Positions 9,266 to 17,666 of a stretch of DNA of 64,000 nucleotides are shown piece after piece (within the stretch, counting starts at the first letter, position 1; the number at the start of each line of letters is the position of its first letter). The stretch is from Natrialba aegyptia DSM 13077 (GTDB taxonomy: Archaea > Halobacteriota > Halobacteria > Halobacteriales > Natrialbaceae). A program made the translations under genes and the position numbers. Location: positions 451,259 through 515,258 of the forward strand of contig NZ_AOIP01000015.1 of NCBI RefSeq assembly GCF_000337535.1. Direction: 5' to 3'. A model generated the notes under the pieces. It saw nothing but the letters and a program-made list of their open reading frames with translations. It did no database searches and was not told the DNA's origin.

Positions 9266-10993
9266 TCAGAGATCGACGGAAATCAGCACGTCGACCAGTC
9301 GTTCCGTAAGCGTCCCCGTGATCGAACCGATCCAGAGCAGTACCGCGAAGTGAATGTAGGAGTTCCCGAAGTGGCCGCCGTCGGCGACGCGAAGGACGAG
9401 CGACGAAATGAACGCGTTGAAGATCAGGACGAGGACGATCAGATACCGGAGAATAGGCACGTTATACTGGTCGGTGTGGACGAGCGAGCCGCCTGCAACC
9501 TGTCCCTCCAGGTCAATGTTGAAACTCGACAGCATGAGCGCCAACTCGAGACCCATGAAGAACGCGAACGCCGAGGCGGCCGTGATCCCGTAGATGACGC
9601 CGACCAACGTCGTCGTCTGTTGCTTTCGCTCCTCGCGCAGGTTGATGATCGCGCTCATATTCGAGCTGATGAGTTCGCCGAGTCGCTTCGGTCCGCCGCC
9701 CATCTCCCGGCCGATCAGGTACATCTCGCTGAACTTCTGTATCAAGAACGTATTCGCGTCGCCGGTAAAGTACCGCCAGGATTTCTCGGTGCTCAGGCGC
9801 ATGTTCAATCGGCGATAGAGGTCGTCGATGTTCTCGGTAAGCGGCCCGAAGTCCTGCGTCCGGAGCGTCGCGAGCACCTCGGTAGTCGTGCTCTGTTTTG
9901 CACTCTCGCTCGTCCCCAGCGCCCGGATAAAGTTCGGAAACGCCCGATCCCGATCGAAAACCTGCCGCTCCTCGTACCAGAAGACCGTGCCGGGAATCAA
10001 GAGCGGAAGCGTCGCGATCGGCATGTAAAGCAGCGACGGGAGCGCGTGGATCGGAACCGCGCTCGCGCCCGGGACGAGATCGAAAAGCAGCGCGACCATA
10101 CCGACGATGAGGAGACCGCTCAGACCGAGTCCGACCACGGTCGATCCGAGGATCCGTTTCTTCGTCGCAGTTCGATACCCGTCCTCGAGGTACCAGATCG
10201 GGTCGTCGGGCACGACGGCACGGATCACGAAGAAGAACCCGACCTGGATGAACACGAACAGGACGATCACGATGCTCGTCGTCAGCGTCGGATCGTTTCC
10301 GGTCAACAGCGGCAGAACGATCGCGAACACGAGTGCGAACGTCATCGAGATGATCAGCGAGAGATAGAGATCCTTCAACACGTCCAGATTTCCGAGCGAT
10401 TGCTGGTAGACCGTCGAGTACTTCTCGACGAGAACGTCCTGTTCCTGGTGGAGGAACTCGCCGAGTTCCTGGCCGGCACCGAGTGTGTAGGCCATCCGTT
10501 CGAGCAGATCAGCGACGGATTCGCTCGGTACGGCTTTCGCCCGACGGCGACACGCATCGCCGAGACTCAGATGCCAGACATCGACGAGGTCGACGATGCG
10601 CTGAATCTCGTCTGCGAGTTCACCGTACTCCTCTTCGCGTGCGAGTTGGCGCAGGACCTCCATCCGGTCTATGTTCGTCGTCGAGAGGATGGTCATGTGG
10701 ATGACGAACAGGTGAAACCGATTCTCCATCTCGATGCGGCGCTGGTCGACGGCCAGTCTGGGATAGCCGATCGCAGCGAAGAAGATGAGCAGGCCGAGGA
10801 CCGGAATCAGGAGTTTGACGAGGAGAAAGGCGTCGAGAACGACGGCGATACCGATCGTCGCGAGAAAGAACAAAAATGCCGGCAGCAAGACGCCGGGCAC
10901 GTACAGCCGTGCCGGGAGATCCATCTCGTCGTACGCCTGAATGATGGACTTGCTGAGGTCGTTTATCGCCGCTGTGTTGTCCGCAATACCCAT
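9266..10993 (-). CDS. arlJ: Archaellum membrane platform protein ArlJ (FlaJ)
   Basis: A 575-residue polytopic protein of the TadC/ArlJ family with about nine hydrophobic segments. The cytoplasmic regions are large and charged, including MENRFHLFVIHMTILSTTN and YLIGREMGGGPKRLGEL. ArlJ is the inner-membrane core on which ArlI acts. I place the start at the ATG of MGIADNTAAIND (10993). An upstream in-frame GTG (11095) would add 34 Arg/Gly-rich residues that do not resemble an ArlJ N-terminus. Here arlJ follows arlCE and precedes the arlD-arlH-arlI group, unlike the more common H-I-J order. Confidence 0.95.
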   Translation of the reverse strand: MGIADNTAAINDLSKSIIQAYDEMDLPARLYVPGVLLPAFLFFLATIGIAVVLDAFLLVKLLIPVLGLLIFFAAIGYPRLAVDQRRIEMENRFHLFVIHMTILSTTNIDRMEVLRQLAREEEYGELADEIQRIVDLVDVWHLSLGDACRRRAKAVPSESVADLLERMAYTLGAGQELGEFLHQEQDVLVEKYSTVYQQSLGNLDVLKDLYLSLIISMTFALVFAIVLPLLTGNDPTLTTSIVIVLFVFIQVGFFFVIRAVVPDDPIWYLEDGYRTATKKRILGSTVVGLGLSGLLIVGMVALLFDLVPGASAVPIHALPSLLYMPIATLPLLIPGTVFWYEERQVFDRDRAFPNFIRALGTSESAKQSTTTEVLATLRTQDFGPLTENIDDLYRRLNMRLSTEKSWRYFTGDANTFLIQKFSEMYLIGREMGGGPKRLGELISSNMSAIINLREERKQQTTTLVGVIYGITAASAFAFFMGLELALMLSSFNIDLEGQVAGGSLVHTDQYNVPILRYLIVLVLIFNAFISSLVLRVADGGHFGNSYIHFAVLLWIGSITGTLTERLVDVLISVDL

Positions 10994-11185
10994 GTGCGTG
11001 ATTCCGATTTCCGCTCCATCGAGTGGCCGTCCGGCACAACCCTCGCCACTCACCGGCCGGTGACGGCCGAGGACCGGTAGTTGTCGTACTCGCACCTACT
11101 GCTGCTCGTCATACAAAACTTCTGGCTGGTGTGCGATGACGGCTGCAAAACTCTCGAGAGAACGAGTAGCGCCCGGAGACCGAAC

Positions 11186-12376
11186 TCACTCCTCCCGCCC
11201 GAGTTCACCCGATGGCGGCGTTGCCTCCGGCGTCGCAATCCCCGCAATGTACTGGAGGCTGCGTTTGTGTTCCGCGTTACTCAGCACCGATTTCGGCTCC
11301 AGGTCGTCGTACTCGGGTGGCGTCGGCGCAGCGCCGTCGTCGCCGGACCCGTCGCCAAACCCGTTCAAGAGTGTGTGCAAGTACGTTGCGACCGGCGTCG
11401 AAATCCACTCGACCGACTCGTAGTAGGCGATCGTCTGCGCCGCCCCGGTGATCCCGGCCGCGTTCACGAGGAACTGCACCCATTCGAGCGTCGCGAGTTC
11501 AGCATCGTTTCTCGCAGGATGGCGAACCAGATAGGGGAGGTCGCCGACCTCGCCGTTGGTACCTTCGAGAATGGGGTCGGCTTCGGTGACGGCGGTATCG
11601 CCAGCGGTTCCGTCCGTGTCCGCCGCTTCCTCCGCGTCGGGATCAAACGCAGTCTCGGATGTCGTTTCCTCCTCCTCCTCCTCATCGCTGTCGTCGACGA
11701 CAGACGCGGTGTCAGACTCCGACTCGAGGTCGGCGGGCGACTCCGATTCGAATTCCGCATCGTCAGCGTCGAGTTCGAGGTCATCCTCGAAATCCGCTTG
11801 CGCGTCGAGCGTCTCGCCGAACTCGTCTTCGTCACCCTCCTCGTCGACTCCCTCGAAGCCGTCACTGAACTCGTCGTCAGTGTCGCCGTCGAGATCGTCG
11901 GCGGGGTCGTCATCGAGGTCGTCGTCGAGAAAGTCTTCCGCCTCGGAGTTGATGATGTCGTCGTCGATATCGTCGGCGGGGTCGTCTTCGCCGCCGAACA
12001 CGCCGCCCTGGCCGGCGGCGGTTTCGAAGGCGTTGCCGAGTTCCTGATCGCCGACGAAGGGGTTGATCCCCTGGGTGACGATTTCGTACATCTCGACGAG
12101 TTTATCGACGTTCTGCTCGACGGTCGTGATCGACTCGCTGATCTGTTCGTTTTCGCCGCGGACAGTCTCGACCTGATTTCCGAGCGAGTCCACTTCCTTT
12201 TCGATTTCGTCGAGTCGATAGGTGAGTTCGGTGTCGTCTCCGTCGTCGCCGTCGTCGCCGTCGAAGCCGAGGTCGTCACCGATCAGTCCATCATCGCTCC
12301 CGAGAAGGTCATCCTCGTCTTCGTCCGGGTCCGGTTCGTCACCGCCACCGAGTTCGCTGAATAGCAGTAGTGTCAT
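11186..12376 (-). CDS. arlCE: Archaellum accessory fusion protein ArlCE (FlaCE)
   Basis: A 396-residue acidic protein. After an Asp-rich N-terminus, residues 50-108 are an ArlC-type coiled coil (LDEIEKEVDSLGNQVE and VTQGINPFVG). About 170 acidic, disordered residues follow. An ArlD/E domain lies at about 285-375 (PYLVRHPARNDAELATLEW, LLNGFGDG, HKRSLQYIAGIATPE). It has the same architecture as the 816-residue protein at 5.3-7.7 kb, so these are paralogues. ArlCE contacts CheF and the ArlHI motor. Its ATG overlaps the arlG stop by 4 nt, indicating translational coupling. Confidence 0.9.
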   Translation of the reverse strand: MTLLLFSELGGGDEPDPDEDEDDLLGSDDGLIGDDLGFDGDDGDDGDDTELTYRLDEIEKEVDSLGNQVETVRGENEQISESITTVEQNVDKLVEMYEIVTQGINPFVGDQELGNAFETAAGQGGVFGGEDDPADDIDDDIINSEAEDFLDDDLDDDPADDLDGDTDDEFSDGFEGVDEEGDEDEFGETLDAQADFEDDLELDADDAEFESESPADLESESDTASVVDDSDEEEEEETTSETAFDPDAEEAADTDGTAGDTAVTEADPILEGTNGEVGDLPYLVRHPARNDAELATLEWVQFLVNAAGITGAAQTIAYYESVEWISTPVATYLHTLLNGFGDGSGDDGAAPTPPEYDDLEPKSVLSNAEHKRSLQYIAGIATPEATPPSGELGREE

Positions 12377-12852
12377 GCGTCATCCTCCCAGTAGAACGTA
12401 ATCGTGTCTTCGTCGTCGTTGACGAGCACGACGACTTCCGTATCGCCGCTCACGTCGGCTGTCGAAATCGTAACCTCGACGACGCCGCCCGGGTTCCAGG
12501 TATTGGTGTCGGCATCGACTCGTTCGACCGCCGTTACCGTCGAGTAGGTTCCATCGACGAGCGCGTCAACGGCGCTCGGATCAGCCGGTACGTCCTTGCT
12601 ACCGACGTTTTTCACCAGGACGCTCACGTTGTACCCGTCGCTCGTCGTATCGTTCTCGACCATCGCGTCCGGCTGTGACTCGTCGCTGATGATCGCGATG
12701 TCGGTTTTGATCTCGTCGGAAACGGTTCCCCCGCGCATTTCGATCGAGTCGCTCACTTCGCCGACCTCCATGACGACGGTTCCCGCAACCGCCGAGGCGA
12801 TCACGAGACTGCCGATGAACATGATCAGGTGTGTCGCTGAAACGCTCGCCAT
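12373..12852 (-). CDS. arlG: Archaellum stator-like protein ArlG (FlaG)
   Basis: A 159-residue protein with an N-terminal hydrophobic helix (SATHLIMFIGSLVIASAVAGTVV, about residues 4-26) and a beta-rich outer domain. The order arlF-arlG-arlCE and the helix-plus-beta-sandwich layout match ArlG. In other archaea ArlG and ArlF form a complex in the pseudoperiplasm that anchors the motor to the S-layer. The stop overlaps the arlCE start (ATGA), and arlF ends 26 nt upstream. Confidence 0.85.
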   Translation of the reverse strand: MASVSATHLIMFIGSLVIASAVAGTVVMEVGEVSDSIEMRGGTVSDEIKTDIAIISDESQPDAMVENDTTSDGYNVSVLVKNVGSKDVPADPSAVDALVDGTYSTVTAVERVDADTNTWNPGGVVEVTISTADVSGDTEVVVLVNDDEDTITFYWEDDA

Positions 12853-12878
12853 CTAGTGTTCGTCCTCCATTTGTCCTC

Positions 12879-13376
12879 TCAGGTCGTGATCGCAGCCGAA
12901 TCGGCGACGCCGCGTTTCGTCGTTATCCGAACGCTATCTTCGCTCTCGTTTCCGGTAAGTCCGATCTCGTCGTCGATCCGGTCATCGACGATTTCGATTT
13001 CGAGATGTGTCCCAGGAAGCCACACGTCACTCCGATTGCGCTCGGTGCTCCCAGCGAGAACCGTCGTCTCCTCGTCGACACCCCGTGTTGGATAGAACTG
13101 CCCGTTGACCACGACATCCGTCATCGTGACGGACAGTGACGCTGCGCCTTCATTAGTGACGTTCACGACCGCATCCGTCTCGTTCGTTCCATCGGTGTAC
13201 TCGAACGATTCGATCGCGATCGCCGTATTCTGTTGCTCGCGAAACTGATCATTCTGGGCCGCAAACGCCGCACCAGTCTCCGCACCGACGCTGAAAACGG
13301 TCGGTACGATGGCGCTAATGGCAAGGAGAAACCCTACCAGTATCACCAGCACTGCGCCACTCGTACTGAACCCCAT
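12879..13376 (-). CDS. arlF: S-layer-binding archaellum protein ArlF (FlaF)
   Basis: A 165-residue protein starting MGFSTSGAVLVILVGFLLAI, a signal-anchor helix typical of haloarchaeal ArlF, followed by a beta-sandwich (NVTNEGAASLSVTMTDVVVN). ArlF binds the S-layer and helps hold the motor in place. I chose the ATG at 13376. The longer frame from 13529 adds 51 Arg-rich residues unlike the family, and a TATA-like TTTTAAG lies about 29 nt upstream of 13376. Confidence 0.88.
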   Translation of the reverse strand: MGFSTSGAVLVILVGFLLAISAIVPTVFSVGAETGAAFAAQNDQFREQQNTAIAIESFEYTDGTNETDAVVNVTNEGAASLSVTMTDVVVNGQFYPTRGVDEETTVLAGSTERNRSDVWLPGTHLEIEIVDDRIDDEIGLTGNESEDSVRITTKRGVADSAAITT

Positions 13377-13400
13377 TAGGTCATCGTGACGTTTCAGATT

Positions 13401-13408
13401 CTTAAAAG
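13401..13408 (-). promoter_or_regulatory. TATA-like box of the arlF-arlG-arlCE transcript
   Basis: On the minus strand the sequence reads GCTTTTAAG, centred about 29 nt before the arlF ATG. That spacing predicts a leaderless transcript and a promoter separate from the archaellin operon. A T-rich terminator candidate lies between the archaellins and this box. Confidence 0.5.
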
Positions 13409-13540
13409 CCCTCTGGCCAGTTCGTCGTGCGATGAGAGCAGCCGGTCGCCGACCCGTTTGCCAGCGCCAGGGGTCACTCGCCGATGAACCCGTTCTTGAG
13501 TAAGAGCGATCCGACAGGAGACGCGACAAGATCAGCGTTG

Positions 13541-13556
13541 AAAAAAGGTAAAAAGC
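13541..13556 (-). terminator. T-rich terminator after the archaellin genes
   Basis: On the minus strand the sequence is GCTTTTTACCTTTTTT, two T-tracts 20-36 nt past the stop of the second archaellin. Archaeal transcription commonly ends at such T-runs without a required hairpin. A stop here would separate abundant archaellin mRNA from the motor genes. Confidence 0.5.
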
Positions 13557-13576
13557 GGTAGATCAGTGAGACCGAT

Positions 13577-14245
13577 TTAGAGTCGGACTGCTTCACCGCT
13601 ATCGGTGAAGAGATCGGGTGCGCGCAGTTCGACTTCGGTCGTCGCACCGGACGGCGAAACGATACTGAGCGACGACTCGTCACCCTGTCCGAACGGTTCC
13701 GCCGTGCTTCCGAACGGTTCGACCTCCGGATTAAGGATGATCGTGTAATCGTTGTCGTCGTCACCAAGGACGGCCTGATCGGATGCGACGTAGTTGTTGT
13801 TGTCGTCGATCACGGCGAAGTGTCCCGAGTTCAGTTCCGTAGCGTTACCCGACTCGGTGGAGTTGAGATACGTCCCGTCGGTGTCGTCGATCTTCGGCAT
13901 GACGAGGTTCTCCTGTCCGTTGGGTCCGACGGCTTGAATGATCGTCTCGTTGAGATCGATCTCGTCGGAACCGGCTGCACCGGTCACCGTCAGGTTAACG
14001 GACGTGATGTTCGTGGGATCGTCAGAATCGGTGTCCTCAACGATACCGACTTCGCTGGTGATGTCGACGCGTTCGGAAACCAGATCCGTACTCTCTTCGC
14101 CCGTCGCTTCGGCCTGTGTCTGCAGCATGCCAGCCGTATTGATCAGCACGCCCGCGGCAATCGCAGCGACAAGCACCATCGCGATGAATACGATGAGCGT
14201 CCCGATACCAACCTGACCTCTCTCCGTTGTTTCGTTATCGAACAT
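13577..14245 (-). CDS. arlB2: Archaellin, second gene of the pair
   Basis: A 222-residue archaellin precursor. A type IV pilin-like signal is followed by the prepilin-peptidase site [10 protein letters not shown] and the long hydrophobic helix that packs in the filament core (residues 9-40). The outer domain is acidic, Asn/Thr/Ser-rich and beta-predicted, with several N-glycosylation sequons (NIT, NLT, NET, NST, NAT). It starts 2 nt after the first archaellin. Its first 60 residues are almost identical to that protein, and the outer domain diverges. Confidence 0.95.
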   Translation of the reverse strand: MFDNETTERGQVGIGTLIVFIAMVLVAAIAAGVLINTAGMLQTQAEATGEESTDLVSERVDITSEVGIVEDTDSDDPTNITSVNLTVTGAAGSDEIDLNETIIQAVGPNGQENLVMPKIDDTDGTYLNSTESGNATELNSGHFAVIDDNNNYVASDQAVLGDDDNDYTIILNPEVEPFGSTAEPFGQGDESSLSIVSPSGATTEVELRAPDLFTDSGEAVRL

Positions 14246-14247
14246 GG

Positions 14248-14835
14248 TTACAGTTTCACCGAGCTATCCTCGTCAGTAATCGTGGTCGGAACGCGGATCT
14301 CCATCTCGGTCGTCGCACCGGCGTCCGTCGTGAAGATCACCGACAGTTGATCGCCCTCTTCCAGCGTGCTATATACCTCGTTGAGGGAAACGATCACTTC
14401 GACGCGGTCGCTCGTTTCCGTCAGTACCGCTTCGTCAGGTGCCCCGTCAACACCCTGGATATTTTTGATTTCGACCCCGCTACCGTTATCGGTTGTGAAA
14501 GTCTCTTCACCCTCTGAACCGATGAATTGCGCAGTCGTCTTGTTCAGGTCGATCGGATCGGATCCGGCCGCCATCGCCATGACGAAGTTGAGTTCAGTGA
14601 TGTTATTGTTATCACTTGCGTCGGAAACGTTACCCGACGCACTCACGATTTCGAGGCGGTCGCTCACTTGATCCGTCGATTCCTCCCCGGTAGCTTCTGC
14701 CTGCGTCTGCAGCATGCCAGCCGTATTGATCAGCACGCCCGCGGCAATCGCAGCGACCAGCACCATCGCGATGAACACGATAAGGGTACCAATCCCCACC
14801 TGACCACGGTCGTGGTCGTTGTCTGTTTCGAACAT
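14248..14835 (-). CDS. arlB1: Archaellin, first gene of the pair
   Basis: A 195-residue archaellin precursor with the cleavage site [10 protein letters not shown] and the conserved core helix ([20 protein letters not shown]). Residues after about 60 form a variable outer domain with sequons NVS, NIT and NKT. It is first in the operon and has its own TATA-like box and a perfect 15-bp palindrome in the leader. It is 27 residues shorter than the second archaellin. The prepilin peptidase (PibD/ArlK) is not in this window. Confidence 0.95.
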   Translation of the reverse strand: MFETDNDHDRGQVGIGTLIVFIAMVLVAAIAAGVLINTAGMLQTQAEATGEESTDQVSDRLEIVSASGNVSDASDNNNITELNFVMAMAAGSDPIDLNKTTAQFIGSEGEETFTTDNGSGVEIKNIQGVDGAPDEAVLTETSDRVEVIVSLNEVYSTLEEGDQLSVIFTTDAGATTEMEIRVPTTITDEDSSVKL

Positions 14836-14847
14836 AGTTGGTTACAC

Positions 14848-14862
14848 CCGGGAGTCCCGGGC
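14848..14862. promoter_or_regulatory. Perfect palindrome in the archaellin leader, possible operator
   Basis: CCCGGGAGTCCCGGG is a 7-bp inverted repeat around one central base. It starts 13 nt before the archaellin ATG. The TATA-like box CTTAATAAC lies at 14887-14895 (minus strand), which puts the transcription start at about 14864-14868. The palindrome therefore lies immediately downstream of the start site, where a bound repressor would block transcription. A one-base loop makes an RNA hairpin of the full length impossible. Confidence 0.5.
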
Positions 14863-14886
14863 AGTACCGCCTGATTCAGACTGATT

Positions 14887-14895
14887 GTTATTAAG
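14887..14895 (-). promoter_or_regulatory. TATA-like box of the archaellin operon
   Basis: Minus strand CTTAATAAC, about 52-60 nt upstream of the first archaellin ATG. This predicts a 5' leader of about 30 nt containing the CCCGGGAGTCCCGGG palindrome. A leader is unusual here, since most promoters in this window are at leaderless spacing. Confidence 0.5.
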
Positions 14896-15069
14896 TCTAC
14901 TTGCCAAACTTGACACTCTTAACTCTAATTGCCGATAGCTGTATATCTTAAACCTGATGGCCGAATTAGATACCACATAAATAAGTCTGGTGGCCGATCC
15001 GTTCTCGGAGGGCCAGCTCCGTCCCCGTCGGCCGGGACACTTATCTGCCCAGTCCGACGAGTTCAGCGC

Positions 15070-15264
15070 ATGAATATCGTGGATGGCGATAAGATCGAGT
15101 GTAGCCGCTGTGATGAACTCGTCTTACTCGACGATGCGAATATTCTCGGCAAGTCGAACAATCGGACGTATGCAAAGCCGCTCTGTGACGAGTGTCTGGA
15201 GAACGTTGGCGTGCCGCGAGGGTACGAGTTAGAGCGAGACGTGAGTTATCTCAAGAGCGATTGA
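15070..15264 (+). CDS. Small zinc-ribbon protein
   Basis: A 64-residue protein with two CxxC knuckles (CSRC at 12-15 and CDEC at 39-42), a probable zinc-ribbon. I do not recognise a named family with certainty; small two-CxxC proteins are common in haloarchaea, mostly of unknown function. The start ATG begins MNIVDGDKIECSRC. The longer frame upstream adds non-family residues. It is divergent from the archaellin operon and lies between it and the second cheF. Confidence 0.7.
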   Translation: MNIVDGDKIECSRCDELVLLDDANILGKSNNRTYAKPLCDECLENVGVPRGYELERDVSYLKSD

Positions 15265-15430
15265 TCGGCGTGTATGTGCGGTAGCGTGGGTTGGTTGTGA
15301 GTTGGTTGTGAGGACGAGTTCTGGTTCGTAATCGAATCGCGTGTGCGAGTGCTTTCGTTGAGTTGAGTTGAACCGGTGTCAGCCAGAGGGAATGAGAAGC
15401 CGTTGGCGAGTCGCCACGTGTCGTCTGCCG

Positions 15431-16294
15431 TCACTTGTTATTCATCGCTTCGCTCGCGATATTGCGTCCGCGCGGCTTCAGGGCAACCTCGCGTCGCACG
15501 CGGACCTCCTCTAACACCTGCAACTCGATCAGGCGCTCGTAGATTTCCTCGACCTCGTCCGTATCGATGTCCAGAAACTCTGGCACTTCAAACGGCGAGA
15601 CGCCCGAGTAGATCGCCATCAACACCTCTTCTTCCTTGCCGGAGAGATCGATCTGTGAGGCGTTTTTCTCCGCGCCGCGGTCCAGGACGGATTTCAACAT
15701 CGCGCAGTTCTGGCTGGAGCCCGAGAGGTACGTCTGCACGCTCGAGCCGTCCTCCGTGTGCTCGGCCTCGATCACCGGCCGTTCCTGGGATCGAACCGTG
15801 CGTTCGTCGCCCTCGACCGTCCCGACATCGTCCACCTCGATCTGGACGAACTCGCCGCTTTCGATCGCGAAGTTCGCGACACCCTCGTTGATCTTCACGC
15901 GGGCCTTTCGCCACGACGAATCCTGGACCACGCCACCTTTCACCGCCGGATGCTTCACGAGCACGATCTCGCCGTCCAGAATCGCCTTCTGAATCTGCAG
16001 TTCGAACTCGTTGACCGCGTCCATCGAGATGAGATAGACGTTCGGCCCATAGTTGATGCTGATGTAGTCGGAGACCTTCGCAACGGTCTGATTGACGTCG
16101 TACCGGCCGCGAATCGATTGGATCTTCGAGAGTGGAATCGTCTCTTTACCGCTGTTGCTGACGATTACCAGTCGCTTGTTCGAAAGGACGAGCCGGCCGT
16201 TCGACCAGTTCGTGTCCGAGAGTTTGCGCCCCTCGCGGACGACCTGCGTGAACTTGCCGGTGACGTCTGCGAGTTTCTGTTCGCCCTTACTCAT
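15431..16294 (-). CDS. cheF2: CheF-type chemotaxis-archaellum adaptor (DUF439), copy 2
   Basis: A 287-residue DUF439 protein with the same layout as the copy at 1.9-2.7 kb: a beta-rich PH-like N-terminus (LVLSNKRLVIVSNSGKETIP) and a C-terminal winged-helix segment (SGKEEEVLMAIYSGVSPFEV). Halobacterium also has two such proteins next to its fla genes, and at least one is needed for tactic switching. Its ATG overlaps the stop of the HEAT-repeat gene by 4 nt, so the two are translationally coupled. Confidence 0.88.
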   Translation of the reverse strand: MSKGEQKLADVTGKFTQVVREGRKLSDTNWSNGRLVLSNKRLVIVSNSGKETIPLSKIQSIRGRYDVNQTVAKVSDYISINYGPNVYLISMDAVNEFELQIQKAILDGEIVLVKHPAVKGGVVQDSSWRKARVKINEGVANFAIESGEFVQIEVDDVGTVEGDERTVRSQERPVIEAEHTEDGSSVQTYLSGSSQNCAMLKSVLDRGAEKNASQIDLSGKEEEVLMAIYSGVSPFEVPEFLDIDTDEVEEIYERLIELQVLEEVRVRREVALKPRGRNIASEAMNNK

Positions 16295-17571
16295 GCTGGA
16301 TCACCAGTGACTGTCCCGACGCCGCCGAGTTTCGACAGCGCGGAGAACCCCCGCTTGCGCAGTCGGTCACTATCGGTTCGCTCGACGAAACTCGAGAGGC
16401 GGTTCCGAGAGGTATCGCCGCCGATCTTCCCCAGGACGAACAGCGCCTTGACCCGTAGTTCCTCGTCGCGAAGGTCGTCCTCGACGAGTTCGAGCAGTCG
16501 CTGTTCCAGCCCGTCGCTGTCGAGCAGCGACAGGCTCGTGGCGGCGAACTTCGAGGTCATTTCGTCGTCGTCGGCCATGGTCTCGATCAGGGCATCCTGT
16601 GCGGCCGCCGTCGAGGAATCGTTCGCGACGCGACCGAGCAGCCAGGCCGCGTTGCGCCGCTGGGCGGTCTCCGTACTTCGATCCAGAATCTCGATCAGCG
16701 GCTCGACGACTTCGTCCTCGTCCGCCGCCTCGAGTTCACCGACGATCTTCTCGCGGATCTGGTGGCTCGCGTTGGCGGGTGCCTCCGAGAGGAGTTGGAC
16801 GAGCGAGAACATCGCGGTTCGACGGACGGTGTCCGCCTCGTCGCTCAGGGCGTTCGCGAGGACTTCGACCGCCTCGACGCTGCCGAGACGCCCGAGGGCG
16901 TCGACGGCGATGCGCCGGAGCACTTCGTCCTCGGCGTCGGCCACGTCGACGAGTTCGCGGAGCGCATTGTCGGTGCCGATGTCGGCCAGCGCGTACGCGA
17001 TTTCGATGCGGACGGAGTACTGATCCTCGTGGAATCGCTCGGAAAGGGCGGGGACGCTTTCTGGGGATTCGATGCGTCCGAGGGCGCGGGCGACGCGCGT
17101 TCGCACGCGAGAGTCAGGATCGGAGATCCGGTCGACTAACGCGCTGACGACGTTGTCCTCGCCGATGCGGCCGAGGCCGGTCGCGGCGGCCATCCGGAGT
17201 TCCGGCTGATCGGCGGTCAGCCCGCGAGCCAGAACCTTCGCTTTCTTCCACTCGGCCAGGTCCTCGAGATCCTGCCCCGAGAGATCGCCGATGAACTCTT
17301 CGAGGGCGTCCTGGCCGTACTGGTCCAGCGCGTCGATGGCTGCGGCCCGAACCTCGTCGCTTTCGTCGTCCTGTGATGCCGTGACGAGCGCGTCGATCAC
17401 CTCTTCGCGCGGCGAGCGCGGATTCCCCTGGAGCGGTTCCGCGTCGGCGCTCGCCTCGAGACTGCCGAGAATCTCGGCGGCCCGCCGACGAATGTCCGGA
17501 TTTGAACTCGCCTCGAGATGTCGGATGAGTTGTTCGAAATCCGCGTTGCGTTCGAGTTCGAATAACGTCAT
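16291..17571 (-). CDS. HEAT/PBS-lyase repeat protein of the Che-archaellum interface
   Basis: A 426-residue alpha-solenoid of HEAT_PBS-like repeats across nearly its whole length, for example LAVDALGRLGS-like units VAAATGLGRIGEDNVVSALVD and VARALGRIESPESVPALSE. Halobacterium has a HEAT-repeat protein (OE2401F) next to its two DUF439 proteins that was found in their interaction network. The gene order here is the same, so a scaffold role between CheY/CheF and the motor is likely. I chose the ATG of MTLFELERNADFEQ (17571); the frame upstream is not family-like. Confidence 0.82.
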   Translation of the reverse strand: MTLFELERNADFEQLIRHLEASSNPDIRRRAAEILGSLEASADAEPLQGNPRSPREEVIDALVTASQDDESDEVRAAAIDALDQYGQDALEEFIGDLSGQDLEDLAEWKKAKVLARGLTADQPELRMAAATGLGRIGEDNVVSALVDRISDPDSRVRTRVARALGRIESPESVPALSERFHEDQYSVRIEIAYALADIGTDNALRELVDVADAEDEVLRRIAVDALGRLGSVEAVEVLANALSDEADTVRRTAMFSLVQLLSEAPANASHQIREKIVGELEAADEDEVVEPLIEILDRSTETAQRRNAAWLLGRVANDSSTAAAQDALIETMADDDEMTSKFAATSLSLLDSDGLEQRLLELVEDDLRDEELRVKALFVLGKIGGDTSRNRLSSFVERTDSDRLRKRGFSALSKLGGVGTVTGDPA

Positions 17572-17666
17572 GGCTGCGAGATCACCTGCCTGCGTCGGGG
17601 CGACGGAAGCGCAAGGTCGTCCCTGTGTGACAGTAGCCGCCCCGGTGGCATTGATTCTCGAGCATG

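Noticed and set aside
9122-11080. 652-codon open frame on the plus strand
   Set aside because: Antisense of arlJ. High GC removes stop codons; the product is Arg/Glu/Asp/Gln-rich with no fold signal.
11081-12364. 427-codon open frame on the plus strand
   Set aside because: Antisense of arlCE. The Val/Leu/Arg/Gly-rich product mirrors the acidic Asp/Glu codons of the real gene.
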